This document shows positions 14,549 through 23,934 of a stretch of DNA of 39,399 bases, piece by piece. Positions within the stretch are counted from its first letter, which is position 1; each line of letters begins with the position of its first letter. The DNA comes from Lachnospiraceae bacterium. Lineage in GTDB: Bacteria > Bacillota > Clostridia > Lachnospirales > Lachnospiraceae. The position numbers and the translations under genes were made by a program. The notes beneath the pieces were generated by a model. The model had not been told where the DNA came from. It was given only the letters and a program-made list of their open reading frames with translations, and ran no database searches. Location: NCBI GenBank assembly GCA_017558865.1, contig JAFYTM010000061.1, positions 1-39,399 of the forward strand, given 5' to 3'.

Positions 14549-16834
14549 TTATACTCGATTATAGTTGATCAGACATCCTTTCAGGATAATCTCTCTTTCA
14601 TCATCGGTCATCTCACCCAGTTTTAAAGTAAATTCCTTCATTCCATCTTTTACTACATATGCTTTCACTTCTGAAACTTTATTCTTCACTGCATCCACAA
14701 TATCCGGCAGGAAGATATAATCTCCATTTGCAAATGGAAGCTCACCCTCATCGATCAGGAATGGAAGCATACCCCAGTTGATCAGATTGGAACGATAACG
14801 CTTGGTTGCATAACTGTTGGCAATATTTGCCCAGCCGCCAAGTACCTTCTGACAAGAAGCCGCCTGCTCCCGGGCAGAACCATCACCCGGTTTTACCGCA
14901 AAGATGGTACTTCCAACACCTACATTTCCTTTTCCAACTTCCGGATATACGGTATGAATTGCTTCAAACACCTCTTTCAGTTCCGGCACTGCATCAATCG
15001 GACAGGTTCCCGCTTCAATCGCTTTCTGCGCTGCCTGGATTGCTTTTGCTTTTCCTACATACTCTGGATCTTTTCTGGACAGGGTAAACTCTGCCAGTCC
15101 CAGCGGATTGGAACGATAAGAAGAGGTCTCTCCAGATGGAATCAGCTCATCGGTGGTCGTTACCGGATCATGAATCTCAGATACAACTTTCAAAACCATA
15201 TTTTGAGGAAGTGCACTCATTGCCGGCCAGTCCTTGATGTTTGGACCGAAGTGGATCTCTGCATCCGGATCAGCTACGCCTTTGCTGTCAAAGACACGAT
15301 TCTCATATATCTGCTTATCAAATACATATTTTGGATTACGATACTGGATATCCAGCTCAGTTGCTGCTGTCAAGTAACCTTTATTTGCTGCTGTCGCTGC
15401 GATGGAACGTGCGTCCATCAATGCAACGGATGCAATCTGTCCGTTCTGAAGCTTGGAGCCTTCACGGTTCGGGAAGTTTCTGGTAGAGTGGCGAATACTG
15501 AATCCATTGTTGGACGGTGTATCACCCGCACCAAAACATGGTCCACAGAATGCAGTCTTCATAACCGCACCAGTCTGCATCAGCATCGCTGCTGAACCAT
15601 TTTTAATCAGCTCCATATAGACCGGCATGGACGCCGGATAAACACTCAGCGTAAACTCATCTGCTCCAATGCTTCTGCCATTTAAAATATCTGCTGCCGC
15701 ACAGATATTTTCAAAACCACCGCCTGCACAGCCGGCAATAATACCCTGATCCACATAAAGCTTTCCATTACGAACTTTATTTCTCAAAGAAAAGTCTACT
15801 TTATCACCAAGGCTTACCTTCGCACGGGCTTCACAGTCTGCCAGAATATCATCGAGGTTTGCATTCAGCTCTTCAATCGTGTATGCATTACTTGGATGGA
15901 ACGGCATCGCAATCATTGGTTTCACTTTTGCAAGGTCAACCACGATCATACCATCATAGTAAGCCACATTTCCAGGATTCAGTTCTGCATACTCTTCACT
16001 TCTTCCATGAATCTCGTAGAACTCCTGAATCTTCTCATCGGTCTTCCAGATGGAGGACAGACAGGTAGTCTCTGTCGTCATGACATCGATACCGATACGG
16101 AAGTCAGCACTCAAATTTGCCACACCATCACCGATGAACTCCATCACTTTATTATTTACATAACCATTGGCAAAAACTGCTTTGATGATCGCAAGTGCTA
16201 CGTCCTGCGGACCAACACCCTTCATCGGCTCACCTGTCAGATAGACACCAACCACACCCGGCATCGGAATATCGTAGGTCTGATTCAAAAGCTGTTTTAC
16301 CAGCTCTGGTCCACCCTCACCCATTGCCATTGTACCAAGAGCACCATAACGGGTATGGCTGTCAGAACCAAGAATCATCTTACCGCCGCCTGCGAGCATC
16401 TCACGGGCAAACTGATGGATGACTGCCTGATGAGGCGGAACATAGACACCGCCGTATTTCTTTGCACAGGACAATCCAAACATATGATCATCTTCATTAA
16501 TGGTACCGCCTACCGCACAAAGGCTGTTGTGACAGTTAGTCAATACATACGGCATCGGGAATCTTGTCAGTCCTGATGCACGCGCGGTCTGAATAATACC
16601 AACAAAAGTAATATCATGGGAAGTCAGTTTATCAAAACGAATCTGCAGCTTCTCCATATTATCTGATGTATTGTGATCCTTTAAAATGCCATAAGCGATG
16701 GTCTGTTTTTTTGCTTCTCCTTTTGAAGGAACGTCTGCCATCTTACTTGCAAGAATTGCAGGAGCATCTGCACTGTCTGCAATGATCTCCGTACCATTTA
16801 AGACATATGCTCCGCCATTGTATAACTCAATCAT
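14549..16834 (-). CDS. Aconitase-family hydratase (YbhJ-like)
   Basis: The 761-residue protein has the aconitase/isopropylmalate isomerase fold: TNCHNSLC near 98-105, [20 protein letters not shown] near 155-174, and the cluster-binding CGPCFGAGD near 430, where Cys residues hold a [4Fe-4S] cluster. The C-terminal swivelling domain begins near 580 with [13 protein letters not shown] and includes [16 protein letters not shown]. Sequence and size match the YbhJ-type branch rather than canonical AcnA; the substrate is therefore uncertain. GGAGGG precedes the ATG and a near-consensus promoter is at 16879-16907. No pathway genes adjoin it. Confidence 0.85.
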   Translation of the reverse strand: MIELYNGGAYVLNGTEIIADSADAPAILASKMADVPSKGEAKKQTIAYGILKDHNTSDNMEKLQIRFDKLTSHDITFVGIIQTARASGLTRFPMPYVLTNCHNSLCAVGGTINEDDHMFGLSCAKKYGGVYVPPHQAVIHQFAREMLAGGGKMILGSDSHTRYGALGTMAMGEGGPELVKQLLNQTYDIPMPGVVGVYLTGEPMKGVGPQDVALAIIKAVFANGYVNNKVMEFIGDGVANLSADFRIGIDVMTTETTCLSSIWKTDEKIQEFYEIHGRSEEYAELNPGNVAYYDGMIVVDLAKVKPMIAMPFHPSNAYTIEELNANLDDILADCEARAKVSLGDKVDFSLRNKVRNGKLYVDQGIIAGCAGGGFENICAAADILNGRSIGADEFTLSVYPASMPVYMELIKNGSAAMLMQTGAVMKTAFCGPCFGAGDTPSNNGFSIRHSTRNFPNREGSKLQNGQIASVALMDARSIAATAANKGYLTAATELDIQYRNPKYVFDKQIYENRVFDSKGVADPDAEIHFGPNIKDWPAMSALPQNMVLKVVSEIHDPVTTTDELIPSGETSSYRSNPLGLAEFTLSRKDPEYVGKAKAIQAAQKAIEAGTCPIDAVPELKEVFEAIHTVYPEVGKGNVGVGSTIFAVKPGDGSAREQAASCQKVLGGWANIANSYATKRYRSNLINWGMLPFLIDEGELPFANGDYIFLPDIVDAVKNKVSEVKAYVVKDGMKEFTLKLGEMTDDEREIILKGCLINYNRV

Positions 16835-16878
16835 AGATACCCTCCGTATAAGCCTGTTGAATTTCTCAATTGCATACG

Positions 16879-16907
16879 ATTATACAATCTCAGCATCTAT
16901 TTTTCAA
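16879..16907 (-). promoter_or_regulatory. Promoter of the aconitase-family gene
   Basis: Minus-strand -35 TTGAAA (16902-16907), exactly 17 bases, then -10 TATAAT (16879-16884), 45 bases upstream of the ATG. The -35 box overlaps the last codons of the oxidoreductase remnant. Confidence 0.75.
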
Positions 16908-17259
16908 TGTTTTTTCCTGAATTCCTCTTCAAATGCATCCTCAAATATCAGTTCTTCATCTAAAGACTCTGGAAGTTCTACCATGCGTTTCTGGCAGGAA
17001 GACAGATACATGGCATTGGCAAGCATCAGACTTTTACTTCCTTCCGTACCCGGTACAAAAAGCTCTGCTTCTCCATGAACTGCATCTGCAAAATTCTGCA
17101 GAATACCCACATGCTGCAGATCCAGATTGTGCGGACATTGGTTCAGCAGAATACCTCCGCCTTCTCCATCCCAGGTTCCTCTCCATGCACCTTTCCATCC
17201 ACGATCATTCTGGCATAGTTACAGCCCATAATCCCCATTCCAATAATTGCCAATCTCAT
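16904..17259 (-). pseudogene. Gfo/Idh/MocA oxidoreductase remnant with internal deletions
   Basis: An intact start (ATG 17259, AGGAGAT upstream) opens a Rossmann N-terminus, MRLAIIGMGIMGCNYARM, then the frame is lost. In another frame downstream lies the mid-protein family signature RGTWDGEGGG and NQCPHNLDLQH, and this runs directly into the usual C-terminal end (LQNFADAVHGEAELFVPGTEG onward to a TGA at 16904). A complete member has about 350-400 residues; here only about 115 codons remain. At least two deletions, one shifting frame, explain this. It lies 16 bases after the unknown-protein gene. Confidence 0.8.
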
Positions 17260-17275
17260 ATGTAATCTCCTTCCT

Positions 17276-17863
17276 TTACACCATCCACCACTTTGCACCT
17301 TCGCACTTTTGTCCTCGAGAGGCCCATTTCTGCTGAAACTCTTCCATCCGTTCCTGATAGAATATATCATTCTGACATTCTCCGGATGGTTTCCGAACAA
17401 TAAAGTCTATATATAGTTTACTATAAGACGAAATAAAATCTTCTTCATGCAGCATCCGTTCCATCAAACCTGTGTCATAAGCAGCATCCAATGCTCCTTC
17501 ATAGTCTGCAATAACATGCAGGATCATTTCTTCTCCATATTCCTGTGCACGCACCAGCTCATACGCCTCTGTAAAAAGTGCAATCTCTGTCTGCTGCATA
17601 TTGGTATTCTGATTCAGTACAATATCATTTTTCTGTCCCATATGTACTCTGCGAAATCCAGTATTTACAACCCTGTGCCTGTCCGCAAATATGATACACT
17701 GCTCCCACTGAGGTCTTCCATTCGCATCACATGGTTCTGTCAGATGATAATAATCCTGCCAGTTATGCAGTACCTGTGTCATCTTATAGGGCAGATCTCG
17801 ATAAGCACCTGATGTTTTATGTTCTATCGGTTGATATACGATTACAAAACATACTTTTTTCAT
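17276..17863 (-). CDS. Hypothetical protein, last gene of the PP2C-kinase-vWA operon (195 aa)
   Basis: I do not recognise this protein. It begins with a hydrophobic strand (KKVCFVIVYQ) and has another in the middle (MILHVIADYEGALDAAY), so an alpha/beta fold is likely. No signal peptide, membrane helix or known catalytic motif. Its start overlaps the vWA-like gene by four bases (ATGA coupling), so it is made with the kinase/phosphatase module and may be an effector or adaptor of it. A degenerate vWA-like fold without MIDAS is a possibility I cannot confirm. Confidence 0.65.
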   Translation of the reverse strand: MKKVCFVIVYQPIEHKTSGAYRDLPYKMTQVLHNWQDYYHLTEPCDANGRPQWEQCIIFADRHRVVNTGFRRVHMGQKNDIVLNQNTNMQQTEIALFTEAYELVRAQEYGEEMILHVIADYEGALDAAYDTGLMERMLHEEDFISSYSKLYIDFIVRKPSGECQNDIFYQERMEEFQQKWASRGQKCEGAKWWMV

Positions 17864-18477
17864 AACAACCCCTGCACTTCTCTTGAATCCTGTGTAAACA
17901 TTTTGCCGACCATCATACGAATATCTGCTTCTCCCCCATTCATAGCATCCTCCTTTTTGATTGCCTCCAGCTGAATGGTAACTGGAGCGTCCGATGTTCC
18001 GCTTTTATCCCGGTCAATTTCAAAATCAAATCTGTTTATATTTTTTACAGTCACATTCGTACAATAATCAGCAAACAAATATACCGCCGTCAAATGATAC
18101 GTTTTTTCCAGTGGACGAAAATCATGCGCCTGTTCCATGGTCTGATCTGTGAATACAAACAATGCATTTTCACTTCCAATCTCCTGATTCAGTGTATCCT
18201 CGATTGCTTTTATGATATTTTCTTTTCCATCCAGATTTCCCTTCTGAATTTTCTGCTGTTTAAAGTCATTTAAAAATGCGTCTTTCTCTTTAAAAACTTT
18301 CAGGTTTCCGCAAAGACCATTTCCACAGATATATCCTGCAACATACTGCTTTTCATCTCCCCGAAAAGCCAGGATCGTCTCCAGCCATGTAAGCAGCTGA
18401 TCCAGATAATGATAAATTGCAGGAAGATTATTTTTATTTGATTGTGTTATATCAATCAGAAATTTTAAATTGATCAT
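17860..18477 (-). CDS. vWA-like (TerY-like?) protein
   Basis: The 205-residue protein starts with LKFLIDITQSN near 4-14, which resembles the first MIDAS motif DxSxS of von Willebrand A domains (here D-x-T-x-S). A later strand ALFVFTDQTMEQAHD near 105 fits the DxxT-type or final Asp part. Position between kinase and unknown gene with four-base overlaps on both sides argues that it works with them. In Ter systems a vWA protein, a PP2C phosphatase and a kinase form the TerY-P triad, which this trio resembles. Fold assignment is by eye and moderate. Confidence 0.5.
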   Translation of the reverse strand: MINLKFLIDITQSNKNNLPAIYHYLDQLLTWLETILAFRGDEKQYVAGYICGNGLCGNLKVFKEKDAFLNDFKQQKIQKGNLDGKENIIKAIEDTLNQEIGSENALFVFTDQTMEQAHDFRPLEKTYHLTAVYLFADYCTNVTVKNINRFDFEIDRDKSGTSDAPVTIQLEAIKKEDAMNGGEADIRMMVGKMFTQDSREVQGLL

Positions 18478-19961
18478 CTAATTCCTCCATATGTTTCCAG
18501 CCACATAATCTGCCAACGAATCTCCTGTCCCTCTTTATTCCATACCAACTCATCGCCAAGCTGCAGAGCTCTTTCATACTCTCTCCACACAGAAAAGCTC
18601 TCCAGGATCTTGCCCTGTCGATGCAGACAACATCCATTCATCAACACCGCACATGCCTTACCATCCGTGTCCCTTCCTCCCATATAGATATATGCCAGAG
18701 GATTTTTTTCTCCGCACAGAGAAGCGTCATTGGGCGTCAGAAGATATCCTTTTCCTTCTGTAAGATGATAGGTCTTGCTTCTTTCGTTTATACTGCACTT
18801 TATGACAGCACGGACTCCCTTATCAGCTTTAACAACATGGTCATTTCCTATAAGATCAGGCAGATCTGCCTGCAGATCTATTTTCTGTTTTTTCAGCCAG
18901 TTTTCATAACGCAGAATCATTTCCGCTGCCTTGATCGGCAATTCCGCATTCCACATTTGCTTTAAGAGAAATTCCAATTCCTGTAAGTCTGTGAGAATAC
19001 TCTCTGCTTTCTTCAAGTAACCGGAGTAATTCGTTTCCTCCCAGTTTAAAAATCTCCATCCTTCCTCTTCTTCATATACCGCAGGCTTTTTATGACTGAT
19101 CATATAATAAAAAATCCTTGCCAATGATGAAAGATCGGAAATACTAAACCTTGAAAATCCAGGTGTACCTATATCATGATCCGACTCGTGTTCCGTTTCT
19201 CTTTGTTTCATGACCGCAAGACCGAAATCAATATATTTTATCCAGATATTTCCATTCTCATCTTCATACACCATAATATTTCCTGGTGAAATATCTCGAT
19301 GTACAAAATATCGGTTTGGCTCATTGATACCCTGTATATCCTTAAGACCGTACAAGCATTCCCTTAATATCTGCAGACATTGCCGAACATAAAGGTTCTC
19401 TGATTTCTCCCACAAAGTTTCTGGAGCACCTGCATTCTTATGTTCACACCAATCAAACAGTGTCTCCTTTTCTGCCCATTCATACAAAACATAATGGAGT
19501 TCCCTTGGAAAATGACTGTTGGTCAGTCTGATCTCTTTCTCACAACTAAGTGCCCCCAGAACACTGGAAATATACGGTGAGCTGATGGTCGGGAGGTTTT
19601 TCTCTCGACGAAATCCCAGATCTACATGACCGCTTTCCTGTGTCCCCACATCCATCTGTGCTTTATTGATCCAGTATATTTTCAGGAAAAATTTTCGCTT
19701 ATGTGCCTTATCTTCTGCACAGGTCACGAAAACCCAGTCCCTGTATGCCAATCTCTCACCATACTTTTTACTATATTGCTCATCCAGACCAGCCTTATCA
19801 ATCTTTAACTCGATACAATCCTCATCTGTCTTTTCTGCAAGAAGCTGTGTGATTCGACCCTGGCCTGTTCCATCCATCTCCCACGGATGAGATACTTTTA
19901 AGTACAGTTGATCAGCAATGTAATTTTTAAATTCTTCAAATATTGCATTTCCCGTATCCAT
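18474..19961 (-). CDS. Ser/Thr protein kinase with extra C-terminal domain
   Basis: The 495-residue cytosolic protein has an eukaryotic-like kinase core: a candidate ATP-anchoring Lys in KFFLKIYW (K94), HRDISPGN (221-228), DFG at 245-247 and the activation segment GTPGFS (265-270) followed by SDLSSLARIFYYM. The Gly-rich loop is not obvious. Residues 370-495 form an additional domain that I cannot name. There is no membrane segment, unlike PknB/PrkC. It starts 12 bases after the PP2C gene, and it overlaps the vWA gene by four bases. The catalytic residues look intact. Confidence 0.8.
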   Translation of the reverse strand: MDTGNAIFEEFKNYIADQLYLKVSHPWEMDGTGQGRITQLLAEKTDEDCIELKIDKAGLDEQYSKKYGERLAYRDWVFVTCAEDKAHKRKFFLKIYWINKAQMDVGTQESGHVDLGFRREKNLPTISSPYISSVLGALSCEKEIRLTNSHFPRELHYVLYEWAEKETLFDWCEHKNAGAPETLWEKSENLYVRQCLQILRECLYGLKDIQGINEPNRYFVHRDISPGNIMVYEDENGNIWIKYIDFGLAVMKQRETEHESDHDIGTPGFSRFSISDLSSLARIFYYMISHKKPAVYEEEEGWRFLNWEETNYSGYLKKAESILTDLQELEFLLKQMWNAELPIKAAEMILRYENWLKKQKIDLQADLPDLIGNDHVVKADKGVRAVIKCSINERSKTYHLTEGKGYLLTPNDASLCGEKNPLAYIYMGGRDTDGKACAVLMNGCCLHRQGKILESFSVWREYERALQLGDELVWNKEGQEIRWQIMWLETYGGIR

Positions 19962-19973
19962 TTGTCATCTCCA

Positions 19974-20819
19974 TCAGACAGACTCCTCTGTTTCTTCTAT
20001 CTGAATCAACACTAATGTCTGATTGTCTCTTTCTTGTTTGAAATTTTTCACATATCCTAACAAATCAAGTGCTTTTTCTTCCAATGTCCCAATCTCATGA
20101 TTTTTTTCTCTTTCTACATCCGATAGTGAAAAAAGGATATCCTCTTCACAAAGCGTAGAAAAAGCACCATCACTTCCCAGTGCAATCAACATACCGCTTT
20201 GCACACCCATGAAATCCACATGAATTTTCTCCAACGGTGTTTCACTGACACTTTGAAAACCAATCCCTGCACTCAGACAACACCTGTCTCTTAGAAGCCA
20301 GCTTCTCCTTCCATCCTCCTCATAATAACAAGGATCACGCATCAGATTTTCTTCTGCAAGATTCCTGACTCTGGAATACTTCTCTATACGCTGCCTGTGG
20401 GTATCTACTACATAACATGGTGAATCACCGCAGTCCGCAAGAAACATCCATTTTCTGTCATAAATCAGGATCAGTGCAATCGTCGTACCAATTGCCTTTG
20501 GAAAATATTTCTCAATCAAATACTGCTCAGTCAACTGTATTTGTTTTCTTAAAAGATCAAACCACCATTCCAGCCATTGTGCTGAACCTTCCAAATAGTT
20601 TTCCGGCAAAGTACATACTTTTTGCACCAGTCTGGCACAAACTCCTTCCACACATTCCCGTGAAACCTGCTGGCTCTCTTCTTTTGCACCCATTCCATCA
20701 CAGACAGCGGCCACAAAAAAGTTCTTTTTATTTATTGTAAAATCAAACACCCCATAGGCATCTTCATTTTTTTCTCTTCCATTTTTTTCTGTTATACCAT
20801 AATGTCTTATCTGGAGCAT
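19974..20819 (-). CDS. PP2C-family protein phosphatase
   Basis: The 281-residue protein has the PP2C set: NED (18-20), DGMG (41-44), GTT (111-113), GDSPCY (131-136), SDG (216-218) and DNQTL (265-269). All metal-binding Asp residues are present, so it should be an active Mn/Mg-dependent Ser/Thr phosphatase, most simply acting against the adjacent kinase's products, as PstP or PrpC do. GGAGAGGA precedes the ATG. It leads the four-gene operon phosphatase-kinase-vWA-unknown and is divergent from the kinase-like gene at 20894. Confidence 0.88.
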   Translation of the reverse strand: MLQIRHYGITEKNGREKNEDAYGVFDFTINKKNFFVAAVCDGMGAKEESQQVSRECVEGVCARLVQKVCTLPENYLEGSAQWLEWWFDLLRKQIQLTEQYLIEKYFPKAIGTTIALILIYDRKWMFLADCGDSPCYVVDTHRQRIEKYSRVRNLAEENLMRDPCYYEEDGRRSWLLRDRCCLSAGIGFQSVSETPLEKIHVDFMGVQSGMLIALGSDGAFSTLCEEDILFSLSDVEREKNHEIGTLEEKALDLLGYVKNFKQERDNQTLVLIQIEETEESV

Positions 20820-20830
20820 ACTTCCTCTCC

Positions 20831-20859
20831 TTTTCCTGTTTTTTATTTTATGTTATAAT
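20831..20859 (+). promoter_or_regulatory. Promoter for the kinase-like gene
   Basis: Plus-strand TTTTCC (20831-20836), 17-base spacer, then an extended -10 TGTTATAAT ending at 20859, 35 bases before the ATG at 20894. Confidence 0.5.
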
Positions 20860-20893
20860 CTGCACAAGACCATACATTCCGGGAGAACTGTCC

Positions 20894-21691
20894 ATGTCCG
20901 TCATTTTTACAGAAACTCATGTATATAAATCAATTCCCATATCCTGTCCGGAAATGCAGATCATGACTGCTTTCAGAAGCTGTCTGACAGATAAGATGAA
21001 TCGCAGCACAAATCTGCACCAAACTTATGCAGCTATCCTCGACATGTTTCCTGTTTATTCCAGTATTTCCGATGCTGAATGTAACAGACACTCGCTTTAT
21101 CCTGATTCCGATCATCTTTATATAAAAATGAATCGACTTCCAGGAAAATCAATATCTCCCGAAACATTCTTTATGTACTGCGTTTCCGCAAAGCAATGTT
21201 ATCATGCATTCCTGAATTTGTACCTGTTATTAAATGAACTGGGGAAATTTGGCTGCCTTTATACAGATCTGCATCTGGGGAATCTTCTTTGTTCATATAA
21301 AGAAGATTGTTTTCAGTTAAAATTAGTAGATTTTACAGATATTCTTCTGCTGCCTGACAAACTGCGGGAATCTGACACTTTCATCCCAACAACCAGAACA
21401 ACCCTTCTTCCGGAAACTGCTGTCCGTACCTTTTATCGCAAATGTACCTCATCGAATACTCACTTTGATGATCGATTGATCCGAAGACAGCTTCTTGGAA
21501 TATTGCTGCAGCTATGTCAATACGACAATCTTTCTATTCTTTCTTTTTTTGAAGGCGATACCTGCCATATATCTCAAACACATCGACATGAGATTGAACA
21601 AAGCCTTATCGCCCTCTATCGCACATGGAATCCTTCTGATAAAAGAACTGAAATCCTGTTTAAAAACTTTATAGACAAGCTCCTGAACTGA
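20894..21691 (+). CDS. Divergent kinase-like protein (265 aa)
   Basis: A small protein with a recognisable kinase catalytic loop, YTDLHLGNLL (Asp125, Asn130), and a metal-binding motif LVDFTD (146-148, DFT instead of DFG). The N-terminal lobe is short and lacks an obvious Gly-rich loop; a Lys at 12 or 78 could stand in for the ATP anchor. It may be an atypical or inactive kinase. GGGAG lies eight bases before the ATG. It is the only plus-strand gene within the cluster: head-to-head with the PP2C gene and tail-to-tail with the penicillin-binding protein gene, overlapping the latter by 23 bases. Confidence 0.65.
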   Translation: MSVIFTETHVYKSIPISCPEMQIMTAFRSCLTDKMNRSTNLHQTYAAILDMFPVYSSISDAECNRHSLYPDSDHLYIKMNRLPGKSISPETFFMYCVSAKQCYHAFLNLYLLLNELGKFGCLYTDLHLGNLLCSYKEDCFQLKLVDFTDILLLPDKLRESDTFIPTTRTTLLPETAVRTFYRKCTSSNTHFDDRLIRRQLLGILLQLCQYDNLSILSFFEGDTCHISQTHRHEIEQSLIALYRTWNPSDKRTEILFKNFIDKLLN

Positions 21692-23057
21692 CCAGTTTCT
21701 TATAAACATCAATCAGGAGCTCTCGATTACTTTTTCCATACTCCTTAGTACCTGCTTTCATAACCACAACAACACACTTCAATTCTCCATTCTTTACAAG
21801 TCCAGACACGATCCATGCATTGGTGGTTCCATCTCCTTTGGATGCCGTTCCCGTCTTCGCAAGTACCTGATATCCACTGACTGCATTCTTAATCCGATAA
21901 CCATCTGCTGTCTTCAGCAATGCATTTTTTAAATCTTTTCTGGTCTGATCGGATACCGGCGGATTACCATTCCACAGATCTACAGGCTGTGTTCCCTGAA
22001 CCTCAAACGGAAGTACTTTTTTACCAGTCAAAAGTCCATTTAACATGACTGCATTCGCAGCTGGTGATACCAGTACACCACCCTGTCCGATGGCATTCTG
22101 TCCAATGGCCAATTCCCATTCAGATACTGTATCTTCTTTTATTAAAAAATGATACTGACCTTTGATATTGCCAAAATCCGTTCCTATTGACTCCTCTCCA
22201 AGAATGGCTGTCGCATAGGAGGAAATGTGATACTTTCCTGCTTTCATCATATAATGGCAAAAGTATGTATTGACTGATTTTTTTAAGGCATAATCAAGTG
22301 TCACATCCCCGTACACAGCACCGCTGTCATTATGCAGCAGGAAACCTCCCGTATTGATTTTTCCTGTATCTCGATATACCTCATCGCGATATCCCAATTC
22401 ATCGATAACAGCATAATCAAATATCTTAAAACTGCTGCCTGGTTCTGTCATCTGAAGGTTGGTATTCAAAAAAGAATCACCCTTCTGTGCCATTTCCTCA
22501 TTCATGTAATCAGAAGCTTTTGACAGGTCAGAGACTGCATCACAGGAAAAAGAAGGATACGCTGTATTAACCAGAACTTCTCCATTCGGCTTCATAACAA
22601 AAACCCCTATACCTGTAGCCAGCTCCGTCTGTGCAATATTCTGGATACGCTGATAAACATAAGACTGTACACTGCTGTCAATGGTAAGCAACAGGTCATC
22701 TCCGATTCCGTCTCCGTCTTCATCCATATACAATCGTTCTCCAATATTTTTCAACAATCCATACGAACCATATGTATCAGAACAATATCCAATGGAATGA
22801 GCATGGGCATATTCATCGGCTGTCTGCGTCTGCACACCTCCATCTTCTGAAACGTTACTCTCCTGCAGCAGTTTCTGGTTACGATCCAGAATATTACATC
22901 TTTTGATATAAGACTTTCGGGCACTTACCTCCAGGGAGGACTTTTCTGCTTCTGTAATACTGCCTCCAATGGCATAGAGATTGCTCCAAAGGCACATCAC
23001 CAGACAGATCAAAACAAGAACAATTCTGCTGTAAAAAATATGTCCTCTTCGTCTCAT
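21669..23057 (-). CDS. Class B penicillin-binding protein (short, PbpA-like)
   Basis: A 462-residue peptidoglycan transpeptidase. A single N-terminal membrane anchor (10-30) is followed by a short N-terminal region and the transpeptidase domain with SSFK (Ser208, Lys211), SVN (261-263) and KTGTAS (401-406), all intact. It is shorter than usual class B PBPs (about 550-700). A loop DEDGDGIGDD (112-121) resembles a calcium-binding DxDxDG repeat. It overlaps the FHA gene by four bases. Like PbpA of Actinobacteria it is encoded with a SEDS protein, a kinase, a phosphatase and an FHA protein. It presumably acts on the outer face of the membrane with the SEDS protein. Confidence 0.88.
   Translation of the reverse strand: MRRRGHIFYSRIVLVLICLVMCLWSNLYAIGGSITEAEKSSLEVSARKSYIKRCNILDRNQKLLQESNVSEDGGVQTQTADEYAHAHSIGYCSDTYGSYGLLKNIGERLYMDEDGDGIGDDLLLTIDSSVQSYVYQRIQNIAQTELATGIGVFVMKPNGEVLVNTAYPSFSCDAVSDLSKASDYMNEEMAQKGDSFLNTNLQMTEPGSSFKIFDYAVIDELGYRDEVYRDTGKINTGGFLLHNDSGAVYGDVTLDYALKKSVNTYFCHYMMKAGKYHISSYATAILGEESIGTDFGNIKGQYHFLIKEDTVSEWELAIGQNAIGQGGVLVSPAANAVMLNGLLTGKKVLPFEVQGTQPVDLWNGNPPVSDQTRKDLKNALLKTADGYRIKNAVSGYQVLAKTGTASKGDGTTNAWIVSGLVKNGELKCVVVVMKAGTKEYGKSNRELLIDVYKKLVSSGACL
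21678..21721. repeat. Inverted repeat at the tail-to-tail overlap, possible terminator
   Basis: Nine-base arms AGCTCCTGA (21678-21686) and TCAGGAGCT (21713-21721) flank a 26-base loop covering the ends of both convergent genes. On the plus strand CTTTTTCC follows some ten bases later. It could end transcription or affect stability on either strand. Confidence 0.4.
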
Positions 23058-23860
23058 ACCGCTCTTCGCTTCCTTTCTCCTGCAAACTGTCTCGTTGATA
23101 TCTCATCTTCAAAATCTGCAGTTTTTTGTATCTTTCCAGATATCATACTTCTGCAGCTGCGAATTGCGATTCTGAAACCACACTGTGGATCGCCCAGAAT
23201 AAAATAACCTGTCCCTTCCTTAAACGTATATTCGGTGATTGATTCGATCACTTCAAAGGAACTATTACAACGATAGATGACATTATCTTTGGTAGCCAGA
23301 GAAAGCTTAAATCCCTGTCCTGCCATACATTCTAATCGTGCATGCTGTCTGGATACCGACATATTGTAGAGAATCTGTATATCAGAGGAATTTGATCTTC
23401 CAATCGTATACAGATCTCGCTGTTCCAGTCTCTGATACTGAAGACTGTGTCCAGCAACCTCAATCTCTGGTGCCTGGCGAGTCATCCCGGAATCACTGTA
23501 TGGACTCTCCTGAAACAGGCACTCATTAAAGCAAAGACACGGCTTCTGACTGCAGGATGGCTCCGGTTGTTTTTCCTCAAAAACAATGTCTTCTGTTTCT
23601 CCCTCTTCAAACTCCTCATCGTCCACTACAATCATATTTTTAATGAACTGTACGATCCATGACTCATTTCTGTTCTCTTTTCCCCTGCCTCCTCTACAAT
23701 AAGTCTGTTCCTTCTTCCAAATATAATAAAGCAATGCAATGACCGCTACTGCAAGAAGAATCGTAAGAAATGTAATGGAATAAAAACCACTCTCCACATT
23801 CTCCATCTGTCCATTAGTTGTGTTAGTTAATTGTGCTGCTGAAACTGCTGTCGCCATCAT
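23054..23860 (-). CDS. Membrane-anchored FHA domain protein
   Basis: The 268-residue protein has a short outside N-terminus, a single membrane helix (about 27-46) followed by basic residues (cytosolic side), a charged, Glu-rich linker, and an FHA domain at about 135-235 with the phosphothreonine-binding signature IGRSNSSDI and SVSRQHARLE. FHA domains bind phosphothreonine, so this is the likely reader of the kinase's output at the membrane. GGAGGAG precedes the ATG at 23860. It is translationally coupled to the penicillin-binding protein gene (ATGA). Confidence 0.85.
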   Translation of the reverse strand: MMATAVSAAQLTNTTNGQMENVESGFYSITFLTILLAVAVIALLYYIWKKEQTYCRGGRGKENRNESWIVQFIKNMIVVDDEEFEEGETEDIVFEEKQPEPSCSQKPCLCFNECLFQESPYSDSGMTRQAPEIEVAGHSLQYQRLEQRDLYTIGRSNSSDIQILYNMSVSRQHARLECMAGQGFKLSLATKDNVIYRCNSSFEVIESITEYTFKEGTGYFILGDPQCGFRIAIRSCRSMISGKIQKTADFEDEISTRQFAGERKRRAV

Positions 23861-23934
23861 GTTGACTCCTCCATTCTTTTGTATAAATATTGTTGTTATA
23901 CTTATACATTATCACAAAGGAGTCTTTTTCTCTT

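Noticed and set aside
15896..16576. Plus-strand 226-codon frame over the aconitase-family gene
   Set aside because: Shadow of a clearly conserved gene on the other strand.
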